The notes beneath the pieces were generated by a model. That model did not search any database. It was not told the origin of the DNA and saw only the letters and a list, made by a program, of their open reading frames with translations. 64,000 bases of DNA from Hyaloperonospora brassicae. Its lineage: Eukaryota; Oomycota; Peronosporomycetes; Peronosporales; Peronosporaceae. Below, piece after piece: positions 32,189 to 41,975 of the stretch (positions are counted from its first letter, which is position 1; each line of letters starts with the position of its first letter). Made by a program: the position numbers and the translations under genes. The stretch covers positions 100,675 to 164,674 of the forward strand of contig CANTFL010000455.1 of NCBI GenBank assembly GCA_947650285.1, read 5' to 3'.

Positions 32189-33580
32189 ATGGCTCGTTGG
32201 CTTTCCTTCTTTGCCGAGTACAACTTCGAGGTGAAGTATAAGCCGGGCAAGCAGAATGCTTTGGCTAATGCGTTTTTACTCAGGCCTGACTATGAGCTTG
32301 CTCATGTTACGACTCTGTCGTCGTCAATCACTGACCTAATCCGTACGGCATATGCCAAGGATGAACACTGTGTATCTCTGCTACGTGCTCTAGGGAGCGA
32401 GGAATTTAACGACTCAGACATTAAATTGTCGGCACGATTGCGTGCGAGGCTACATCGATATTCTATCGATCAGGGCCTGTTGTGCTATAGCACGGATGTG
32501 GAGGATACCCCTCGCATCGTTGTCCCTCATGATGAGGAGTTAAAGTATCGGATCCTCTATGAGGCACATGATACTGCGTTGAGTGGTCACCTCGGTCGTG
32601 AGAAGACCTATGGATCAGTTAGCCAATGCCATTGGTGGCCCAAACTATACAAATGGGTGGGCACATATTCGCGTACGTGTGAAACGTGTCAACGGGTGAA
32701 ACCATCACCTCACGCGGCCGCGCCTCTGGCTATTTTGCCTATACCCAAGGGGTGTTGGGAGTTCATCAGTATGGACTTCCTGTTTGGTTTACCGAAGGAT
32801 TCATATGGAAATACGGATATTGTGGTCTTTGTTGACCGTTTGAGCAAGATGGCTCACTTGGCGGCTGTGCCAGATACCATTGATGGTGAAGGTACAGCTA
32901 CGCTGTTTATCGATCGCGTGTTTTGACAACACGGTTTGCCGTTGGCAATTGTCTCTGATAGAGATCCTCGCTTCACTGGGAAGTTTTGGAATCCCATCTA
33001 CAAGGTGCTCGGCACACGATTGGACATGTCCACAGCGGATCATCCGCAGACTGATGATCAAACCGAGCGAGTGAATAGCATCATCGGTGACATCTTGCGC
33101 AGTGTTTTCGCTGAAACGCTAAAGCGTTGGAGTTCGATGCTCCCTGTCGTTGAGTTTGCGTTGAATAACGCCGTGCATACCTTCACCGGCTACACAGCGT
33201 TTTATGTGAATGGTCTCACACACCCTCGCGTTCCGTTAACGCTACCACTTCGTGGTTCAGGGCTTGGTGGGGGAGGAGTTGCCAATCGGCTTAATGATAT
33301 CAGCCCTGCTACTGTTCAAAAACAGGTAAGAGAGTTTCTTGCAACGCGATTGAATGTCTTACGACATGTGCGTGACGCACTGGCTGATAACCAAGACAAG
33401 CAAAAGGAACAAGCTGATGCTAAAGGTAGAGGTTGTATTGAACGTTATGAGGTCGGAGACCAAGTTCTACTCAATGCTAAAAACCTACCTACAAATGTAG
33501 TGTCCGCCGTCTTCAAGACAAAGTTGCCCCCGCTTCATTGGACCATTCAGGGTCGTCGCCAAGAAGGGACTTGCGTATAA
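32189..33580 (+). pseudogene. Gypsy integrase with one stop
   Basis: Begins MARWLSFFAEYNFEVKYKPG. The zinc-binding H-H-C-C part is EAHDTALSGHLGREKTYG with CETCQRVKP (about 32565-32700). The core has SMDFLFGLP (first Asp, about 32772), VSDRDPRFTGKFWNPIYKVL (second Asp) and DDQTERVNSIIGDIL (Glu near 33066), so D, D and E are all present. A TGA at 32924 splits the core between RVF and QHGLPLAIV. The frame is lost near 33580, before the C-terminal part. It would insert the cDNA. Confidence 0.87.
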
Positions 33581-33614
33581 GCTCAACCTTCAGCGCAAAC
33601 TGCGCACACCCTCC

Positions 33615-34115
33615 GTGTTCTACGTGGGCTTGCTTCAGCCGTATCGGGATCCGTCCCACGTGAACTTGGAGGCGCTTGCGCTGGGTAGTTTGGCCTTGCC
33701 ATCGGTTGCTGAATCCGTATCAGGAGCTCAAGCTGAGCCTCCATCCGGGCTTAACCCGACTTCAATGTCTCAACACGGGCTCGCATCGCGTCAAGCGCAC
33801 TCTGGGTCTCACTTAATATCTCACGGAGACCACATAGCTCGAGAAGCACCTTCTCATGCTCCCCCTTCGGTATACCAACCACCTCCGACGCTGCTCGGTG
33901 AGCAAGGGAACCGCCAGTTCCATGTGGAGCGACTCCTGAAACGACGTCGTCGTCAGGGCCAATACCAGTATCTGGTGAAGTGGCGAGGGTACCCGGAGTC
34001 GGAGAACTCGTGGGAGTTTGAGATACCCCTTCGGCAGGAACTCCCATACGCCGTTGATGTTTTTGAACATCGTGGCAGGGGTCATTCCTCGACCGAGAGC
34101 GCTTCTCACCAATAG
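33615..34115 (+). CDS. Integrase C-terminal chromodomain
   Basis: 166 open codons starting FYVGLLQPYRDPSH. A chromodomain lies at about 33910-34050: RQFHVERLLKRRRRQGQYQY, then LVKWRGYPESENSWEFEIPL. The aromatic cage and the WRGYPxSxxSWE signature are typical. Such domains steer integration to certain histone marks. The stretch before it (33720-33900) is a Ser/Pro/His-rich linker. The frame is separated from the integrase core by a frameshift near 33580. The opposite strand is open over the whole domain (antisense ORF entry). Confidence 0.82.
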   Translation: MFYVGLLQPYRDPSHVNLEALALGSLALPSVAESVSGAQAEPPSGLNPTSMSQHGLASRQAHSGSHLISHGDHIAREAPSHAPPSVYQPPPTLLGEQGNRQFHVERLLKRRRRQGQYQYLVKWRGYPESENSWEFEIPLRQELPYAVDVFEHRGRGHSSTESASHQ

Positions 34116-34976
34116 TGGTGGAGGCAGGTGGGTAGCTGGGCACCGCTTGACCAACACACGAATCAATCGTCACAGCCGGAGTATAGCGTGTGCGAGTTCG
34201 CAACTGGCATCTCGCCTTAAGCTTGGCGTAATCGTACCGAAGCTTTCGTTCTAGACGAACATCTGCCACATCGTCACTTGCTCCGAGAGCTGCCACGCTG
34301 CTGAGGTGTCGTTTCCGATGCACCCAGCGAACAAAAGCGTTGTCTTCTTCCTCCTGAGATTTGCCTGTGAATAAGAGGATGGGAATACTCTTCATCGGTT
34401 GAACTGGTGCGCCCCGTGCGTGCGTGTCAAGTCGCAACTTGTAGTGATTTTGAGTCGTCAAGTAAAGTTGCAGGTACCTCTCGCGAAGTACCTGCCGAGT
34501 CGCCACCTCATCAGAAGATGTTGGATCAGCGCCAATGGCCCACGTTGCCAAAGAACAACCTGTCGTTTGGCGTATACGCTCTTCCACACCGAGTGGGGTG
34601 AAAGATAGCCACGACGACCCTCAAGGGTTGCAGCAAGCTGCATACGGCTCTTAGCGCTCTCATCTCGTTGGATAGCCAACCGTTGTTGCTCATCGAGCGG
34701 ATTGGTGATGATGGCATCGCCCACAACGGGTGTTTGATGCGGCGCCGATGGCGCGTTGGCTTCGCCACGCTCGGCAAATGGAGCTGGTGCAGTATGAGGC
34801 GGTGCCTCTTGCACTGGTGAGTCGAACATTGTCCTCTCTTGACCATTAATATCGGTATTGCTAGCATAATCCACCTCCACATCGATGCCGAGGTCGGACG
34901 AGAGAGTCGAGGACTCATGGGGTGGCGATGCCATGGTGTTTTGTGTTTTTGCCAACCGTAAGGTTAAAGCGCACAC
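33751..34976 (-). CDS. Antisense ORF beside the gypsy 3' LTR, one frameshift
   Basis: Starts about 70 bases inside the 3' LTR (MCALTLRLAKTQNTMASPPH; MASPPH may be the true start) and runs towards the integrase. The first frame gives an acidic, Pro/Ala-rich N-terminus (SSDLGIDVEVDYASNTD, EQQRLAIQRDESAKSRMQLA); near 34600 the frame changes and continues as LGVEERIRQTTGCSLATWAI, VATRQVLRERYLQLYLTTQN, VRWVHRKRHLSS, a Ser/Pro-rich part, and a leucine-rich C-terminus (EKVLLELCGLREILSETQSA) able to form a coiled coil. It overlaps the chromodomain frame on the opposite strand for 365 bases. No known domain. Codon flow over 1.2 kb argues it was a real gene. Confidence 0.55.
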
Positions 34977-35031
34977 ACACCGTCCTCTTCGAGGAAAGAA
35001 TTCGATTGACGTTTTGTGGTAACGTCAATTT

Positions 35032-35043
35032 GGTGAGGGAGGG
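35032..35043 (+). promoter_or_regulatory. Polypurine tract of the gypsy element
   Basis: GGTGAGGGAGGG directly before TGTAACGGG of the 3' LTR; the plus-strand primer site. Confidence 0.7.
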
Positions 35044-35520
35044 TGTAACGGGTTACACGTCGACTGGTAGTCGACAATAGGTGTGGTATACACTAGGGAT
35101 GAAATTCTCTTTAAAGGGATATTAGAGCACAAGTATCAATTGTTGAAGACTGATTTCTGTCAATCATTGATTACGAGATCTTTTGAGAGGTTTATTTAGG
35201 ACATTGGCGAGTAGGTTAATTACTTTTTTCTAAGGTGTTCTTTTAGGTTAAAAGAAGAAATAAGAATTCAGTTCCCCTTTTGATCAACATAAGACACGTG
35301 CCTTACGAGGCGTCTTGATCGGAAGATCTAGCAACGCTTGTAAAGGTAGCTGCTCTTGAGCATTCTGTGCTGTGGATCTCTTGAATCGTTTGGTCCCCCT
35401 GGAACAGGGACCGTAAGCTCTCTGAGCTTGTTGACTCTTTGAGTCGGGTTCGTAGAACCAAAGTTGCTCGTAGAGCGTTGAGTAATCCTCTGACTTAAGG
35501 AGCTGTGTAGCTCCGCTACA
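35044..35520 (+). repeat. 3' LTR of the gypsy element
   Basis: 477 bases, from TGTAACGGGTTACACG to CTCCGCTACA. The start TGTAACGGG resembles the LTR at 4681, hinting that the two gypsy families are related. It lacks the extra 52 bases of the 5' LTR. Confidence 0.87.
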
Positions 35521-35725
35521 ATCGCGACCAGGAGGCGATCAGGATTGTAATCAGGGATCGGGTATGTGATCGCGATCGTGATCATTGATCAGGTAGGTGA
35601 TCGCGATCAATTTGGTGTGGATAACACCATGTGATCCGCGATCAGCAAGGCGATCACGATCAGGAAGCGATCGAGATCAAGATTAGTGATCACGTATGTG
35701 ATCGCGATCAGACAAGTATATCAGG
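35521..35725. repeat. GATC-rich tract before R2 LTR d
   Basis: Dense GATCGCGATC, GGCGATCA and GTGATCGCGATC words directly after the gypsy 3' LTR and directly before LTR d. It is the tail of an R2 internal region that the gypsy element now cuts off. Confidence 0.7.
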
Positions 35726-36420
35726 TGTGGGCCACGCAAGTACAAGATCGCTACCGTCTAGAGATAGAGACATGTGGCAAACGATGTCCGAGACATGAGG
35801 ATAGGGATAGGGTTGTTGGGTTTGATTGATTAACATTAAACAGAGTTTGATTTGCTTCGAAGTACACGTGTCGACTTCTCCTCCGGGTTGATCATTGGCC
35901 ACCCGACTTTGAGAAAAGGTTTACATACTTTAATTAAGTGATATCCCTGGATTGTTTGGCTAGGGATCAAGATCTATCAAACAACACCCTAATTGCTACT
36001 TGACGCAGGAACCATTTGTGGTTGAGGACCCAAGATCGCGAGACGGCTTAAGTGATCAGAAGGCTCGCGAATCGAGGCCTACATTTCAACAAGGCTATAT
36101 TTTATCGATCAGGGTGACTCATATCGAGCACCCCACAAGCATACAAATGATCGCGTGACGAATTCCACGTGATCACACCAACCCCAATCGTGGTAAGAAG
36201 GTTTTGACACCGCGATCGACCCTCGACCCCACCGCAGACACGGTCAAGCTTTCCATTGACTCGAGTCCACCTGGAAGAATTCAACCCGCCCCACCAACGG
36301 GTACACAAGGTGAGGAAAGAATCAAGCACAAAAACGGAGTACCTACTCCGTTACTCGGTCTCCCGGGCGCCAGTACAAGTCGGGATCTACACCTCAAATG
36401 AGCGATCGCCGCTCCACTAA
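35726..36420 (+). repeat. R2 LTR d
   Basis: Starts TGTGGGCCACGCAAGTAC, exactly as LTR f does on the other strand, and shares GTGATATCCCTGGATTGTTT, GGGTGACTCATATCGAGCAC and CACCTGGAAGAATTCAACCC with it. It encodes the SPPGR-QPAPPTGTQGEE reading frame on its plus strand. About 695 bases. Confidence 0.75.
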
Positions 36421-38530
36421 AAGATCACGGTTTGGAGAACGCTCTAGGGTTTGTGACGCTTTGTCGCGGCGACCCAATCCGACGCGACCAAGTTGGTTCT
36501 ATGATCTTGGAGGAAAGAAGTTTGAGCAAAGCGTGGAGGAGTAGGGAAAGGATTATCATTTGGGTTTGGATAGGTGCTAAACAAAGAGCTTATATCCCAA
36601 ATCGTCCACGATCAGCCAGCTCGCCCACCGGGAAGCCAAGGAGAAACTTGAGCGGAAGGTTTTGGAACGCGATCGCGATAGCCAGGGTACCACTGATCAC
36701 GCGGAACCTCTAAGGTTGGAAGTCTGATAATTGGCGGGTGGGAGTAGATTGGGGACCGAATCCCACAATTTTTTGAGAGATGACCGCGCCGTCGTATTCA
36801 CTTTAAGCTTCATTAAAGAAATCGACGTTTGATTTTTCGTGGTTGATCTGTCTCTAGGAAGCAACCGTAGCAAAGTAAAACACAGCGTAAGGAGCGGTAC
36901 ATATCGGTAAGAATACCGCGATCCTGAAAGCACCTTCAGCGAAAGATCTTAAAGATAATTAATCTAGTACCTTTTTAGATCCAATGTTGACTTAATTCGA
37001 TATTTAATTTCATTTGGTAGTGTCGCGTCGTGAATTTATTGAATGGCTCATTGGTGGAAGGTGGAGCGCCATGGTTCGAAATGGAACACCAGGATATCTT
37101 GTCGACGCAGCCCGAATTCTCTAGGACTGAGACCACGAACGGAAGACTCCCGACTTGTTATACATTTATATTGGTAAAACTCGTTTCCCCAATGAAATGC
37201 ATGGTTTGGATTAAAATTTTAGCCACACTAGTCCCGAGATTAGTGGTGCGATCTGGAAGAGTATATGAACATTGATCGCGGGATCGTACCCGATGCTAAA
37301 TCGCGAAACCTTACTTTCAGTGACCCAGTTAATTTTCTCGATCAAAAGCTTCTTGGTAAAGTCTATCAAGATTGCCCTTACGGCGAGAAATTTCATCCAG
37401 CAGCTGATTCAGTTTGATCAAGACGGCGTCGATGAAATCCTGGTCATGGCTTAATCTTCGAAGATACCGATTCTTGAGCTCGGATATTTTAAATTTCACT
37501 CAGATAAGCTACCCCGTCTTTTGCCGCAAGGCTGCGCTCAATCGATCGGCTACATCATTCACAAGGTTCCGCAGGTAAGATATCATGCGATTAAATGTTT
37601 TCTGAGCGGAATAACGCGATCACAACACACTATAATAATATCTGGTTTGAGGAGAGCGATATCGTGAGCCGATCTTCGATCTTCGTGCCGATATCTCCTT
37701 AAAGTCTAATGTAAGCCGAATGAAAATTTAACATAACGAGGAAGCAAAATATCAAGGCGCGCGGCCTCCCCGCTCCAGACGATTATCCCAAAGGGTATAT
37801 GCACGCAGCGCATGTTTCAAACCATCGCAGTAATCGACAGTATTTTGTCGAGCGCAAATTTACTGACACAAACAAGTCTGTTCATAAATCAAGGTTGCTT
37901 GATCGATGAGAGGTGTTTAATCAACGCGGATAATCTTCGAAAAATCTATCGCCTTGTCATAGGAATAGCTTCGTCAATGGGCACGGACTACTAATCAGTG
38001 GTTAAACCGTCATCTAAAGCAACTTCTTGGACATGAGACGGAAAGATCACTGGGGGCGATCCATTACCAGTAGGAATCGCCAATGGTGGTACAATACCAG
38101 TCACGACTGCCAAAGACTATTTGTGATAGTCGCGATTGCGACAACGACTCATTGCTAGTTGCAACTCTTGGAGATAGTCCGGTGCCGGTGACGACCCTTC
38201 GAGCTAATCTGCTGCTAGGCTCAATTGTTGACGCGCGTTGCAAGAGATCGCGGTGTGTGATGAACTTTTATGTGTAGCATAAATCTACAGCAAAATATTA
38301 CTTAGTCGTAGCGCGATTTGCGGTGCACACTTCTCGATCCGCTACATCAGAATCTCCACCTTCACTAACAACTTTTCCCAATTGTTACCTCAGTTCGTGC
38401 ATTTTCCTGAAAAGCATGCATCGTGGTATCATCAATTCCTTCTTCTTTCTCAAATTCCGAGGCGTCTACCGCAACTAGAAGCGGATCGCTCTCCATGATC
38501 GCGACCGACAGCGGTTAGTCTCCAACGAGT
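36421..38530. mobile_element. R2 internal fragments, mixed orientation
   Basis: Decayed sequence between LTRs d and e. A plus-strand piece reads EKLERKVLERDRDSQGTTDH (about 36640-36700), charged and gag-like. A minus-strand piece reads HDQDFIDAVLIKLNQLLDEI followed by SRRKGNLDRLYQEAFDREN (about 37335-37460), which cannot belong to the same element copy because of its orientation. Frequent stops elsewhere. GCGATC words recur. I read it as nested R2-type debris. Confidence 0.4.
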
Positions 38531-38665
38531 CTTGGGTGATGCAATCTTGGATGATGCGATCTTAGGTGACGCGATATTGGATGATGCGATCTTAGGTGAC
38601 GCAATCTTGGATGATGCGATCTTAAGTGACGCGATCTTGGTTGTTACAATCTTGAGCACCGCGGT
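38531..38665 (-). repeat. Nine-copy 15-bp minisatellite encoding a pentapeptide repeat
   Basis: Nine successive 15-base units of the form CTTGGATGATGCGAT / CTTAGGTGACGCGAT, with two alternating types. Because 15 is divisible by three, the minus strand stays open through it (38450-38686) and reads as KIASP / KIASS repeats. It holds the same place before LTR e as the GATC-rich tracts before the other R2 LTRs, so it is probably an expanded version of that tract rather than a gene. Confidence 0.8.
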
Positions 38666-38744
38666 GTTATTTTGATTGAATAACATTGAACTATCCTCCT
38701 TATACCGCCGAGTATGATGTAATTCAAAACAAATCTACAGAACA

Positions 38745-39320
38745 GGGTGTTACGTGGGGGCCTATCTAAACAAACGACATATATTTAGTCAGATTCAACT
38801 TTTCGTTAAATAACATGTAATGGAAATAAATTACTTCTATGTGCACCAGTGTATTTTCTCTCTCCAAGTCGGATTATTTGACGTTGTGAAGTCTGAGAAG
38901 AGCGATTGACCACAGAGAAGATAAGTCCTAGATTATTTGGCCACGAGTGCAAGATATTTTTACAACCCTGAACTGAAATTAAACGCAGTGCAATATTGCG
39001 AGACTGCTTAAGTGAACCGAAGGCTCGCGAATTTCAACTTTAAACAAAAAGATTTTGTAGAGATTGGGTGAATCATATCGAAAACTCTACAATCAACCCC
39101 GTGGTCTTGTGAATACTTCCATACGATCACCTCAAACCAATATTATACTCGGTCGAGTTTTCCACGGACTTAAGTGCAGCTTACCTAATCGACGGGTGCA
39201 CAAGGTAATGAAGGAAGCTTAAGATACGATAACGGAGTACCTTCCTTGACAGTCGGTTGTCTGGGCAACAGTCGAGAGTCAGATTACCACGAACCTTGAC
39301 ATCGTCAGACCACCACACCT
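38745..39320 (+). repeat. R2 LTR e, diverged
   Basis: Shares GCGAGACTGCTTAAGTGAACCGAAGGCTCGCG-type blocks (39000-39030), the GACGGGTGCACAAGGTAATG block and the GGCAACAGTCGAGAGTC end with LTR d. Many more changes than d. Start taken at TGTTACGTGGGGGCC. Confidence 0.5.
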
Positions 39321-40901
39321 TTATGTACGTAGTACGTAGAACACCGCGATTCAGAGCCATCACTTTGTATCGCATTTATCGACACAATCATCCCTGTGCA
39401 TACATTGCCCGCCCCATATACTTGAAATAGTTGTGAAATATCCGATCTTACAGCATGCAGTAAAAATGTGTGAAATGTGGTAACTATGACTGTCTTATTA
39501 CCTATAGTGTCGGTGCTAAGTAACGCGTGAAGCATGCGTGATACAAAACGGGTTGCAAACGAAAGCTTATGCGATGAAATTCATTCCAATATGAATTCAT
39601 ATCTGTGATTTCCAGATGTATTTACAGATCATGGAAAGTGGCCCACAGTACATTTGCACCAGGACAGATTCAAAACAATTCAGTAGTGCTTTCATTAGTA
39701 AGCTGGCACTCAGCTAATAGACAGCCCCGAAGTTCCCGTTGGTCATCCCACCACGGAAAAGCCTGCTGTTTGAGTCAATATTATCAACTGTTTTCCGTAT
39801 GCCGACAAAGTTGTAATACAACGAATGTCCTTACAGGTGATATCTTCAAACCATGTAATCATAAATTATTTCGTTTCAAGCTGCCGTGCTACCTTCCACC
39901 TTCTGCAGACCATGTAATCTGCTTGTTGTGAGAACCTAATTGTTATAAGTGTGTCACAATTGCTTCCATCGTTGTTTTCCCCTCACAACGGCATACTTGT
40001 CAATTTATCTAGGGGTCCGGGTGGATATCTCGAATTGAGATATGTAGGCCCACATAGCTCTGGACAGCGGAATATGACTGTGGAAATAGCGATAATGATA
40101 AACGTCATGTACTGTTTTTGCATCGCGGAGACTTACGAATGCCAATAAATTACGTTGCTTGTACATTGGAAATACCTCCTAGATGGTGCCAGTTAGATTC
40201 ATATCAGTTCATACACAAAATTTAGAAACCTTGAGTGTTTCCTATGTCTACGTGAGGTGGCACGTGTGCTAATTCACCCTTACTTTACTAGTAAATACGT
40301 TAACTATTCATTCATATATTTTATATCCCATAACGTTAAACCCTCACACCAATAATCACGTTTACGCGGTTAGTATACAGATATCCATGCAGAAAGTTAT
40401 CATCGCTACATCAGACCACTCGCATAAATTCGTAGACGTATGAAAAGAAAGACTATGATCATTGGACTCATTGTCAAGCTTTTTTGCTCAGCTTAACATA
40501 GACCGACAAGGATAATGTGAAGTCTTGCGCTACTTTGAGTTGCATAACGGAGGTAAAACACCCTGCGCAACCTTTGCTGTCGTTATTCTGCGCACACAGA
40601 ATGCATATAAGTTGCTGGATGAATAGATTTTGAAAGACTTTGACTTACACCTCTGACACACGTCCTTTCACTTTCTGTCGCAAGAGTCTTAGTCGACACC
40701 CTCAAAGAATTGTATCAAAGGACTAGATCGATGATCTGCTACATTCTGACAGGTTCTTGCAAACGATAATGCTGCGTTCGATCGGCGAGGTTATATCTTG
40801 TACACGCAGTTTATGTGTGACAGGCTCGTTTACACGCAGCCTGGAAGATAAATTGCCCCCACGCACCATTTTGTTGTAAGCCTTTTGAGTAAGATCTGAC
40901 G
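39321..40901. other. AT-rich DNA without a supported gene
   Basis: Short ORFs on both strands (for example 39305-39535 minus, 39605-39931 plus) show no motif. No retroelement words recognised beyond 39320. Composition is AT-rich throughout. Confidence 0.4.
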
Positions 40902-41066
40902 ATGTCACTTCGGTATCTGGTCGTACTGTTTATCAGTTGTCATACAATGCTGGTTGCCCAGAATCGGGCTGAGAAGTCGCTGGTAGAGACAAAGCTGTGC
41001 TGGTTCATGTTGTCATGCGCACTGAAAAAGCCGCATCCTTCGACGATTCCTAGCAGGCAGGAATGA
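40902..41066 (+). CDS. Small secreted-type protein (54 codons)
   Basis: ATG at 40902, TGA at 41064-41066. The product opens MSLRYLVVLFISCHTMLVAQ, a well-formed signal peptide with one basic residue, a hydrophobic core and a plausible cleavage after LVA. The mature part is only about 35 residues (NRAEKSLVETKLCWF...SCALKKPHPST), basic, with two Cys. Many oomycete effectors begin MRL/MSLRY-like, and KSLVETKL sits where an RXLR motif would be, so this may be the truncated or mutated front end of an effector gene. No EER follows. It could also be a small apoplastic protein or chance. It lies alone, about 0.9 kb from effector locus B. Confidence 0.42.
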   Translation: MSLRYLVVLFISCHTMLVAQNRAEKSLVETKLCWFMLSCALKKPHPSTIPSRQE

Positions 41067-41893
41067 CGACAAATAATATCAAATCATGTATAAGCTATCT
41101 GTTGTCAAGCAGTATTGAAGACATGATAACACAAACAACTGAGACTAGTTATTTTTTTTAAGTATCTGAAACGGTGAATTTATAAAAATTATTTTGATAT
41201 TAAATATTGCAATAAACTATGCAGAAGTTTTTTTTCAAATTATCAAGTTGGAGTGCAATACATTTAGAGTTTATAGGGGGGATAAATCGAAATTTAAAAT
41301 AACAAAGGCCTCGAAGCAACAGTTGATGGCGCGTGCGAGGATGAATCAAAGATAGTACTTGTGCGTTTATTAATCCAGATCCCGATCACTGCGTGTCGTC
41401 GCGCTGCGATCACGTAAAAATAATAGTGACTGTCTGTCTTGAGGTGTCGATTTGATTTGAGCTCATGTTGCGAGGTACACACTCCACATAAACCCGCAAC
41501 GGCTTGTGTTGCCACAATGTGCCAAGCGTCCAACACAATAATCGAAGTGCATGTTGCGCCCAACTTCTAGCGCTAATACTGCCGCGCCATGCAAACCGAT
41601 GAATGAGATGGATCGAATCAATTGAGGACCCACATCAGGTTGGTGCGTGTGAACTACGATGTAGCAGGCTCAGGCGACTTCTTTCATAGCTTGTTGAAAC
41701 AACGCGGGGTGCTACTTCATTTCGATTTGTTCTTTGCAGCCGCGGCTTGTTTGAATACGTAACAATTCCCAGACATCATCCAGACCCACCCATCATCCCT
41801 CGATCTAGCTCTGTACATATATCCATTGAGAAGCGCTGGTCATCATTACTTCACCTATCTTCACGTTCCATCTTCTGTGCAAACTCCGAAAGT
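41067..41893. other. Spacer before effector locus B
   Basis: Begins AT-rich (poly-A and poly-T runs 41150-41290), then GC rises. A minus-strand ORF (41294-41563, MGATCTSIIVLDAWHIVATQ) and a plus-strand run RVNYDVAGSGDFFHSLLKQR (about 41650-41710) look mildly protein-like but match nothing I know. Confidence 0.35.
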
Positions 41894-41975
41894 TTGGTCT
41901 TAATTCTGGTGACTATCGGATTCGAAACTAGCTTGTTTCTGAGCGCCGCCGCCTTGTCCAGAAACTTGTCAACGA

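Larger units (their letters stand above)
27906..35520 (+). mobile_element. Ty3/gypsy chromodomain-type LTR retrotransposon
   Basis: A 7.6 kb element with LTRs (27906-28434 and 35044-35520), primer-binding site, gag, protease, RT, RNase H, integrase, chromodomain and polypurine tract in canonical order. Internal stops in gag, after RNase H and in integrase plus several frameshifts make it non-autonomous, yet it is far younger than the R2 copies. The five bases outside the ends differ (TTACA left, ATCGC right), so no target duplication survives. The left flank is unknown DNA, the right flank an R2 GATC tract. Confidence 0.92.
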
